Positions 55,559-64,000 of a DNA stretch of 64,000 nt are shown piece after piece. The notes below the pieces were generated by a model. It was not told the DNA's origin and made no database searches. It was given only the letters and a program-made list of their open reading frames with translations. Numbering within the stretch: position 1 is the stretch's first letter; each line of letters starts with the position of its first letter. The stretch is from Rana temporaria (Eukaryota; Chordata; Amphibia; Anura; Ranidae): NCBI RefSeq assembly GCF_905171775.1, contig NC_053499.1:79142315-79206314 (forward strand), written 5' to 3'. A program made the translations under genes and the position numbers.

Positions 55559-56044
55559 CAATCAAGATGCTGTGATCACCACATATGGACCCTACCCGTG
55601 ATCAACCCGAACATATCTACAACACCATTTCACGGATATTGAACTTCCCACCCATCAGGTACCTTTCCTTTTCTTCCTCCATATGACAGTCTTATACGGC
55701 AACACCCTAGCTTATAACAAACTCTCTGCATGCCTCCAAAGATTATGTCTGCTAACTCTAAAGGCCTGAACAGCCCCTTTAAGTGTGCAGCACTGTTAAA
55801 GAAAGCTTGCTCCCTCAAAGCAAACATCATTTTTCCTCAGGAAACTCATTTTGCTGCCAACAAATGTCCGCAACTGAATTTCCAACACTTCCCTTATCTA
55901 TACTTAGTCAATGGCCCCAAAAAAGCTTGCAAGGTTTTTATTGCCATCACTGACTCTGTTGATTTTTGCCACATTTGCTCCATTCTGGATACCCAGGGAC
56001 GACACATCATCCTCATTTTTTAACTGAACCTAACGATTTTCACA
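55559..56044 (+). pseudogene. L1-D: 5' part of L1 ORF2 (endonuclease)
   Basis: The start of an APE-type endonuclease domain of an L1-clade LINE: MPPKIMSANSKGLNSPFKC near 55732, KANIIFPQETHFAAN near 55825 (the QETH motif carries the catalytic Glu), LVNGPKKACKVFIAI, and GRHIILIF to 56023. Upstream 170 bases are the leader. The frame ends at a stop near 56022; the rest of ORF2 is missing. It lies exactly between two FB termini with similar 8-mers on both sides. Confidence 0.8.
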
Positions 56045-56052
56045 CTAGTCAA

Positions 56053-59000
56053 TAGGGATGAGCTTTGAGTCAAACTCATGTTCGACTCGAACATTGCCTG
56101 TTCGCCTGTTCGGCGAACAATTTGGGGTGTTCGTGGAAAATTCGCAAGGCCACGGAACAACATATAAAAGTCTATGGGAGAAATCTAAAGTGCTAATTTT
56201 AAAGGCTAATATGCAAGTAATTGTCATAAAAAGTGTTTGGGGACCTGGGTCCTGCCCCATGGGACATGTATCAACTAAAATTTTTTTTTTTTTAAATGTC
56301 AGTTTTTTTGGGAGCAGTGATTTTTTTTTCCACAAACATTTTTTTATCATTGAAGTAAAAGAAGCATTACAAGTTTATGTAACAGTCATAATAGACAAAT
56401 TTCAAAACAGTAGTACAACTGGTTGCAGTCACATACATACATCGCATCATTTAAATGAACAGAGAATACCTATCAAATGAAGCTATCACATGGTGGATTG
56501 GGGTATCCCAAGAAAAGAAAAAAAAAACTGAAAAAAAAAGAAAAAGGAAATGAAAAGGATGGGGGTAGGGGGGGAGGGGATGGGGTAGGGGGCGAGGGGA
56601 TGGGGCAGGGGGGGAGGTGGAGGCCACTCCTCCTAAATTTGGTTCTGAGGGGGGATATATCCGGGCGGAGGGAGGGGTAGGGCATAGGCCATTCAAGATG
56701 TGACTAATTAATTCAGGGGGGAAAGTAGGATTTGTAGCTATCAGAGGATGTGAAATGGGTCCAACAGGCCCAAGTTAGCGTGTATTTCTGTAAACGTTCC
56801 TGGGACGTGTGAATAAGTTCCTCTAATTCTGCAATCTTTGCTATTCTAGATAACCATTCTCTGACGGTGGGTGCGCCTGGTGAGCGCCAGTGGTTAGGGA
56901 TGCAGAGCCTGGCTGCATTCACCATATGCATGGCCAAAGACTTGTGGTATGAGCTGTTAGGAAGAGTGGAATGATGTAGGAGGTACTGGGCTGGGCTGTA
57001 GTCCAGCTCGTATGTTGTTACCTTCTTAATAATGGAGTGTACTTCCCTCCAAAACAGTTGGATGGACCCACACTCCCACCATATGTGTATCATGGATCCC
57101 ACATCAGCATTACATCTCCAACAAATGTTAGGGATTGTAGGCGAAAATTTGTGCAGGCGTGAGGGGGTCCTATACCATTTGGTAATGATTTTATACCCAT
57201 TTTCTTGAATTGCTAGGTTCAATGAGCTTTTGTGGGCTATCGTGTAGATGTTTTCCCAGTCTTCGTCCGTGAGGGTTACTTTTAGATCCCTCTCCCAGGA
57301 GTCATGTAGGTGTTTGGAGGAAGATGGGAAGGGGTCATCCTGAAGGAAGGTGTAGATGGACGCGATGAGGTGTCTTTGTGGGGCTTGGCGAAGGCATAGA
57401 GCTTCAAAACGGGTAAGGGGTCTAGACCAGGTCGTATTCGGGGCTTTGGACGAGAGATAGTGTCTCATTTGTCTGTATGGCAAAAACGGGATAGTTAGCG
57501 TGCGCGACTCAGCTGCCAGATCTTCACAAGACCGTGGGTTCCCCCCCGGAACAGGTGTTTCGCGAAAATATCCGAGTGCGGCCATTCTTTCTGGAGAAAT
57601 GAGGGATCGCCCGGGGGAAAGTCCGGGTTCCCCCTCAGTGACATCAGCGGGCCCAAATGAGAAGAGAGGTTATGATGGGAAACCGCTTTATTGAAGGCTA
57701 CTAGAGTAGGGTAGATTAGGGGGTGCATTTTAATTGCCTGAGGCCATATGTGAGGTGGGAGCCACGGGAGCATGTGCGTCGGGGTGTGAATCGAGAGCCT
57801 TTCCAAAGCTACCCGAGCTTTCTTTAGGCAATGGATTTTCCCGTCCGCAATCCTTGTCAGGTGACAAAATAGGTAATATTTGTGGAGATCTGGCAATCCG
57901 ATTCCACCACGTTCCTTGGGGAGAGTGAGACGTGAGTATTTTATGCGGGGAGGTTTGTTACTCCACAAGAAGCTGGAGCAAGCCTGTCTATAGGCCGCAA
58001 AAAAGGAAGGAGGGAGATGAATCGGGATAGATTGTATCAGGTACAGTAAGCGGGGTAGGATCACCATCTTGATTAGACCCGCACGGCCAAACCAGGAAAT
58101 GTTCAAATTAGCCCAATCTTTCAAGTCTCTCTGGACCTTTGTGAGGGCTTTCAGGAAGTTTAGGTTGTAGAGTTCCGTCATGTTCCTGGCAATCTGAATG
58201 CCTAGGTATGTAATAGCCACCTCCTTCCACAGGAATGGGAAGGATTCCTGGCAGTGTAGCACTTCCTGGTGTGGCAGCGAGATGTTCAAGGCATTTGATT
58301 TAGAATAGTTTATCTTTAGGTTTGAGATCTCTCCAAACTGGCCTATGTCTTTTAGTAGGTTTGGCAGTGAGATCCTGGGTATTTGTAAAGACAGCAGGAT
58401 GTCATCCGCGAAAGCAGCAACTTTGAATTTCCTTCCCGCTATGGTGACTCCTTTAATGTCAGGGTTATTGCGCAGTCTGTTTAAGAGGGGTTCCAGTGTC
58501 AAAACAAAAATTAAGGGGGATAAGGGGCATCCTTGACGGGTGCCGTTGCTAATGGAGAAGGCGTTTGACAGGAAGCCGTTAGTCCTCACCCTGGCCGAAG
58601 GATTGGAGTAGAGGGCGTTATTATATGTAGCCATGCGAGGCATTAGGCCAATGCCCTTCAGTACCTCTCGCATATAGTCCCAGGCTACCCTGTCAAACGC
58701 CTTCTCCGCGTCAAGGGATAGAAAGAAGCCCTTAGACGTCGATGTCTGTAGCCAGTGTTGTAAGTTTAGAGCGCGTATGGAATTGTCTCTGGCCTTTCTG
58801 CCCGGCACAAAGTGTGACCAATCCCTGGATGAGAGGGAGCAGTCGGTTGGCTAAGATTTTGGCATAGAGTTTGATATCTACGTTGAGGAGGGAGATGGAC
58901 CTGACAGCATTGGAGCGGAGACCAAGAGGGGATTACCACCGCTGGATTTTTTTTTTAATAAAGGACTTTCCCAACGGTGTGTGTGTGTTTTTTTACAATT

Positions 59001-60187
59001 ATTTACACTTTCTTTGTGAAATTGTAGGGGTACAATGTACCCCATTACCAATCCACATAGGGGGGGCGGGATCTGGGGGTCCCCTTTGTTAAAGGGGTCT
59101 TCCAGATTCTGATAAGCCCCCCACCCGCAGACCCCCACAACCACCGGGCAAGGGTTGTGGGGATGAGGCCCTTGTCTCCATCAACATGAGGACATGGTGC
59201 TTTGAGGGGTCACAGACCCCCAAAGCATCCTCCCAATGTTGAGGGCATGTGGCCTGGTACGGTTCAGGAGGGAGGGCGCTCTCTCATCCCCCCCTCTTTT
59301 CCTGCGGCCTGCCATGTTGCGTGCTTGAATCAAGGGTCTGGTGTGGATTTTTGGGGGGAACTCCACGTCATTTTTTGTTATAAACTTGGGGTGGAGTTCC
59401 CCTTAAAATCCATACAAGACCTGAAGGGTCTTGAATGGATATTTGGGGGGAACCCCATGTAATTGAGTTTGGGGGGACCCCCACGCCGACAATTCATTAT
59501 AGCCGCGAAATGACACTTTGACAGGGACAGTTCTAAGCACGGGAAACAAGCTACTTCACAGGTATACTATACACCCCCCCCCAGGGTATGAAATATTTCA
59601 GGTTTATTGCTTCACTTTAAGCATTATTAAAATCACTGCTCCCGAAAAAAAAAAAAAAATTATTTGACGCAGGGTTCCGCTTAATATCCATACTAGCCCT
59701 GAAGGGCCTGGTAATTAAATTTGGGGGGACCCCCACACTTTTTTTTATGAATGACTTTTCTTTGTATTGCCGGGAGCCAACAGTTCATTATAGCCATTTC
59801 AAGTGATTTTAAATGACTTTTTTCCTTCAGAAATGACACTTTGTTCAGGGACAGTTCTAAGCACAGGAAACGAGCGCTACATTACAGGCATAATATACAC
59901 CCCCTAGGTACGAAATTTAAAGGAATATTTCAATTTTATTTTTTCACTTTAAGTATTATTAAAATCACTGCTCCCGAAAAAACGTATGTTTTTAAAACTT
60001 TTTTTTGCATTGATACATGTCCCCTGGGGCAGGACCCAGGTCACCAAACACTTTTTAGGACAATAACTTGCATATTAGCCTTCAAAATTAGCAATTTAAC
60101 AGGGTTCTAAAGTTCACACAAACTTTTGGTCTGTTCGCAGGTTCTGGTGTGAACCGAACGGGGGGTGGGGTGTTCAGCTCAACCCTA
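56053..60187. mobile_element. FB-6, split by L1-B
   Basis: The left terminus TAGGGATGAGCTTTGAG is at 56053 and the left arm runs to about 56325. The right arm runs 58920-60187 and ends CAGCTCAACCCTA. Arm runs match FB-2 and FB-3 ('aaaggggtcttccagattctg', 'gacccttgattcaagcacg'-type). The right arm contains a local duplication (59480-59640 against 59760-59990). The flanks (CTAGTCAA and CTACTTTT) do not match, so the two ends may come from different copies. Confidence 0.65.
56326..58919 (-). pseudogene. L1-B: RT and C-terminal ORF2 of an L1-clade LINE
   Basis: Read from 58919 to 56326. An upstream piece (ILANRLLPLIQG) is followed by a frame slip near 58810. Then RT: GFFLSLDAEKAFDRVAWDYM, GTRQGCPLSPLIFVLTLEPLL, the FADD box in FKVAAFADDILLSL, LGIQIARNM, WANLNISWFGRAGLIKMVILP. 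After a second slip near 57510 the C-terminal part follows (RFEALCLRQAPQRHL, ICWRCNADVGSMIHIWWECG), stop 56713. The 3' UTR has a purine-rich tract (plus 56510-56690) and a T-run at about 56326 that is the A-tail. It is 5' truncated. Only two frame slips in about 2.1 kb, so fairly young. Confidence 0.88.
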
Positions 60188-60233
60188 CTACTTTTATTGT
60201 TTCACTTTAAGCATTATTAAAATCACTGCTCCC
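60188..60233. mobile_element. FB-7 sliver
   Basis: 'cttttattgtttcactttaagcattattaaaatcactgctcccgag' in part matches FB inner sequence at 55235 and 59605. L1-C starts right after it. Confidence 0.55.
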
Positions 60234-60341
60234 GAGAGGGCGTGGCCTGGACGGGACACGAGATGGCCGCATGAGTTGAGAGCTCCAGCACACTGAGGAC
60301 AAAAAAATCTCTTTTTGGGGATCTAACTTACACAATCGAGA

Positions 60342-61526
60342 ATGGGAAGGACACACAGGAGTACCTCGACCCCCCGGTCAACAACGGAGAATGGATCGCA
60401 ACTCGGATCCAACATACCAGAGATGTTCCGGACCCGGGCCTTAACACACTCCATGGAGCTCCTAGCTTCCCAGGCCTCCCAGACGCCACAGGTCTTGTCT
60501 CCGTCCCACTCAAGCAGGTCAGCGGCTCAGATGGTAGAGGATACCAGAAGCACAGCTCCTAGCCTTCTGGATTTGCAAAGAGACCTGTAATCGGTCGCGC
60601 TACACATTAAACACACCCTGACGGCGGCCATCTCTGATCTGAAAGCTGATCTGCAGGTGATGGGAGGCTGCCTGAAAGACGTGGAGGAAGACACACAGCT
60701 CCAGGCCGCAGCAATAAGGCAAGTTCAGAAGACCTATGACATGCATCTCCCCCACATGTTTGAACTACACAGGCATGTGGAAGACTTAGACAATAGGGGC
60801 CGCAGACACAATATTAGGGTGCGGGGTCTCCCTGAGGGAATCGACCAGGCCTCAATGCCCCTGGCGGTGTGCGCCATTTTCAATGACCTGCTCGAGCGGC
60901 CTGCTGATGCGCCCATCGAGATGGAAAGGATCCATCGTGCCTTGAGGCCCCCACCCAGGGACTCGGAACCCCCCAGAGATATTGTGTGCTGTATAGTGAA
61001 CTTCCCCCTGAAAGAAGAGATTCTTAAGAGAGCCAGAATCAGGGGACGTATTTTACACAATGGCGCCAACATAAAGTTGTTCCAAGACTTGTCCCAGATA
61101 ACTTTGCAAACTAGACGCACTCTGCGCCCCCTGCTGGACACTCTTCAGGCGCGAAACATTCAATACAGATGGAAGTTTCCATTCTGCCTATCTGTAACCA
61201 CCAGAGGGCGCACCGCCCTCCTCTGTACACCGGAAGACCTTCCTGCCTTCTGTGAACAACTCGACGTACCGCCCATCGACATCCCAGAATGGTACGCATT
61301 CTATTTCCCGATGGAGCCGTGGAAGCAAGTATCACACGCATCGTCACCCAAGGCACAGAGACAGAGATCCAGACACCGCAGACTGAACCCTTCATCTCCC
61401 GGGGATCATCCATCCCGCCGCGACTTCCAAGCTCACCCTCCGGGTCACGCTGACACCCCTCGGAGGGGTAACCGGGACATTCATTGTATGTTCTTTTTTC
61501 CCTCCCCTTCTTTCCCCTTTTCTTAG
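60342..61526 (+). pseudogene. L1 ORF1 protein, one stop codon
   Basis: RNA-binding chaperone of L1 particles (Transposase_22-like family). Starts MGRTHRSTSTPRS, low complexity. The only break is TAA at 60588-60590, after which the same frame continues (SVALHIKHTL). A coiled-coil stretch lies around 60600-60790, then the RRM-like part (RRHNIRVRGLPEGID, MERIHRALRPPP, ILKRARIRG) and the C-terminal domain (LFQDLSQITLQTRR, YRWKFPFCLSV). A basic tail with many His/Arg ends at 61526. About 394 codons, a normal size. A single A/C change could account for the stop. Confidence 0.85.
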
Positions 61527-61815
61527 TTTTTCCTCCCTGGCTAGTCATTTTGTCTTTTCACTATGTTTATATTTTATTCTTTACTCTTCTCTCCCATCCA
61601 CTTATTATTTATTCTTTTCCCCTCTATTTTATTTATTTTATATTTTTTTTCATCACCATTTTCATTATTATTTTATTTCATTTTCTCCCTTTTCCTTTTT
61701 TATTTATTTTTAATTATTATATTCTTTTTTTTTACTTTATTTTCTTCTTCTTTCCATCTTTCCTTTTTTCCTTTGTCTCTCCTTTTTTTCTTTTCTTTCT
61801 ATCATATTTTTCTTC
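61480..61815 (+). repeat. Pyrimidine/AT-rich tract
   Basis: Mostly T and C with TTTATTTTA runs. The hydrophobic ORFs (61484-61906, 61563-61892) are readouts of this composition. Probably the L1 ORF1-ORF2 spacer, expanded. Confidence 0.7.
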
Positions 61816-64000
61816 TACAACAGTGGGAACATTGTTGCCGCATACAGCGCTCGCGTCGCATCCCTTTTCCTGGTTTGCAGTGCCCCCTATGACAAGCGCT
61901 CCATGAATGCCTATGTGGGCGGTTGGGGGCCCGTGCCAGCACTGTTACTAACATCGCTGAATTCGTGCGGAGGCACGAATGTTAGCACGGGTCCGCTCTG
62001 CGACCCACGCCATTGGTTACAGTGTGCTGGTCATTCATCTGACCATGCCCACTGCTGTTCCCTGTTCGGTGCCGCCTCTCTGGGCGTTACAGGCTGCGTC
62101 TGTGCGATTGAGATGGGCGGCGCTAGCAGGGGAATCCCAAGTGACGTCAGCCGCCCAATCCCGCCCACACTGATTAGGCGGACGGTCCACACACAGGTGG
62201 TGCCGTTACAGCCTAATAGAGGATACTACATAGGCAGCTCACACAGCTATCAGCTTCAGTGTGAGCTCGCTGTGTATGTGAAGACAGCATCTATATTGAT
62301 CCATGTGTTCCCAGTCCTGCAAGGTATGCATTTGGCCAATCACTCTTTATTTTCCTGGTGAATTTCTGCAGTGATTTTTCTCTGCAATATTCTAATTATT
62401 TCCTCTTTGTAACTTGTATTCCTTAAATCTGCAGATTCACTTGTCCTATTGAAACTTGAGAAGCCTCTAATACACTTGGCGCTGTGGTCCCTTTTTGCTT
62501 TTTTGTCTTTAAGCAAATGATGTGGCCACACTGACTAGGTATTCCTGATTCAATTTAATAAATTTTCTCTTATAACCTGTGTAACAAAAATCTTTTCTAT
62601 ATATTCTTTTCGCTTCATACAAGTGCAGTGCTACTTTGTGGCATATCATGCACCTTGTTGTTGAAGTTTCAATATACTATCATACTTCAACCTTAAGATA
62701 TACTACTAAGCGAATTTTTATTTATATATATATTCCTTTCATAGACTCTTGGCAGTTTTCACCTTTGTTCATTTACTCATTATTTACCTATTCTGAATTA
62801 ATTGATTTAATTAATTAAACCCCCCTTTTTTTAGGCTCCTTTCTGCTATGTAGTAAGGGTCTCTGTTTATTTGATCGGCCATTCAACATACCGTCTTGGA
62901 ACCACGGCTCAATTATAACATCCATCTACCCGACACCTATACTTTTATCTACCCCGCTTCTGAATTACTCAGTAGGCTCTGGCAGTAAGTTACTTGCTAT
63001 TGTCTAACCATATGTGTTATTTGCTTATGTAGCAATCTCCTGCGCACTTTGTCGCTACACATTTAATTGATAAATCTATGTATTTTATCTCCCTGTGTCA
63101 ATGGGTATTGTCTATCTTCCTTTCATCCCATTAGGTTTATTCATGGGCTTGCGTTGTCTCTCAGGTTTATCCCTGTTTTAATAGGGACACCTTCCATCAA
63201 AAGAGGGCGCTTGCATCCGGTTTATGGTTCTGTTGCGATCGCTGCTCTTTGTGACCTCATCCCACTACTATCAGGTAGGAGCGGCTCCATAGTCCACAAT
63301 CATCATATGGTTTTCAATGCTCAATATATTGCAGCCCAATGTGGCCACCATAATCAGGCTTATCCATATTTTTGTTACATATACCCATTTTTGCATCATC
63401 TAAAATCCCACACCCCATCCTGTTACAGGAACCTTTTCTAATTCGTAACCGGGACATGTGAACACGTGAGTGTTCGGATCTGGAATCGTGGCTTCGTGAG
63501 TTGAACTGTTTCTTTTTTCCTCCCGTACCCAGTTTACCTCAATGCGCCCCTCTCCCTCCATGATTGCTTTGAGCTGCTTTTTTTTTTGCGATTTGCACTG
63601 ACTATGTACTGTGGGGTGGCGAACCTCTCCCATGACCTCACCACCAATAGCTCTGCAGCATCTCTAGACATGACATGAGCCGAGCGGAACTATAACTTGC
63701 TCCCCCCCCAAAAAAAAGGCCCTTACGAACCCTCATGTTGGTCAGCTTGCCCTTTTCAATGGCAATAGGAGATCAGAGGTGCCCCCGAGAGGTAGTAACT
63801 GAGCCGTCTCAGGAAAAACATGAAACCTAAGGTTTAGAACCCTTTACTTTCGTAGTGGTGATATACATGCTTCTCTTTTGCCTGGGAGGCTCCGGCCTAG
63901 CCCAGTCCACGCCGGTCTTATTTTCAGGATGCTCTCGTGCGCCATTGGAAGTGAATCCAAACATGCTCTCACTATCGCCTATGCAACAGCGTAGCGCCAG
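61816..64000. other. Unclassified region, no supported gene
   Basis: No ORF here shows a family signature on either strand. The part 61840-62350 is GC-rich with 'cccaagtgacgtcagccgcccaatcccgcc' type sequence (shown in parts) and is reminiscent of the GC-rich part of PLE-A at 8700-8800; 'agtgcagtgctactttgtgg' at 62622 recalls the PLE-A run 'gtagcgctgcactgc'. That hints at PLE terminal DNA but is weak. From 63000 on nothing is recognised; the sequence could be host unique DNA. Confidence 0.35.

Larger units (their letters stand above)
60234..61815 (+). mobile_element. L1-C: 5' end of an L1 with ORF1
   Basis: Begins with a GC-rich 5' UTR ('gggcgtggcctggacggg', 'agatggccgc') typical of a full-length L1 start. 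ORF1 (60342-61526) and a pyrimidine-rich spacer (61480-61815) follow. ORF2 is missing. Because the 5' end is kept, truncation must be from the 3' side or by rearrangement, the reverse of normal LINE truncation. Confidence 0.75.

Noticed and set aside
61484..61906. Hydrophobic ORFs that could be taken for membrane proteins
   Set aside because: T-rich composition gives Phe/Leu/Ile runs; no start context or family match.

Overview
The window looks like repeat-packed intergenic DNA from a vertebrate, most likely an anuran amphibian, possibly a ranid frog. I infer this from the element mix: piggyBac, PIF/Harbinger, hAT, Penelope-like (PLE), L1-type LINE, an LTR element, and MITEs with GTACACAC or GGCCAGAT-type ends. 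I found no convincing host protein gene, tRNA, rRNA or CRISPR array. Almost every coding trace is transposon-derived, and most are broken.

The main result is a set of nested insertions whose order can be read from exact target-site duplications (TSDs). (1) Bases 1-18336 are an old inverted-repeat element (family FB) split by a piggyBac element (939-17791, TSD TTAA). The piggyBac carries a 7.5-kb inverted PLE dimer (3757-11248, 15-bp TSD), a second PLE (12680-15383, 15-bp TSD, itself holding a hAT MITE and a TG...CA element) and a hAT-type element (15482-17417, 8-bp TSD). (2) From 18577 to about 38000 lies a minus-strand hAT element (hAT-1). It is cut by Harbinger-A (20561-31704, TSD AGT) and Harbinger-B (32356-36650, TSD TAG). 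The intron of the Harbinger-A transposase holds a young LTR element (21708-28651, TSD CCGCC), whose own ORF is cut by a third PLE (23516-25819, 14-bp TSD). (3) From 38000 to 45250 there is a MITE, a minisatellite of about 39 units running up to a hAT-2 transposase pseudogene, and an L1 tail. (4) From 45276 to 50700 lies a scrambled second type of Harbinger, interrupted by an FB element and MITEs. (5) From 50700 to 60230 there is hAT-3 with its tandem-repeat leader, several FB copies and L1 pieces. (6) From 60234 to 61526 there is an L1 start with ORF1. The final 2.2 kb is unclassified.

The best-preserved gene is the two-exon Harbinger-B transposase (minus strand, 36199-35012). Its exons splice in phase to a 361-aa open protein with all expected motifs. 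Its partner Myb/SANT gene is open apart from one frame change at a C-run. The most striking RNA signal is in the PLEs: short sequences that fold as minimal type-I hammerhead ribozymes, best at 10755-10791 with a diverged partner at 4146-4182.

Patterns that cut across families: three different transposon types have a tandem array directly in front of the transposase start; all three PLE insertions made 14-15 bp TSDs; and the FB elements are near-palindromes with 8-bp TSDs.
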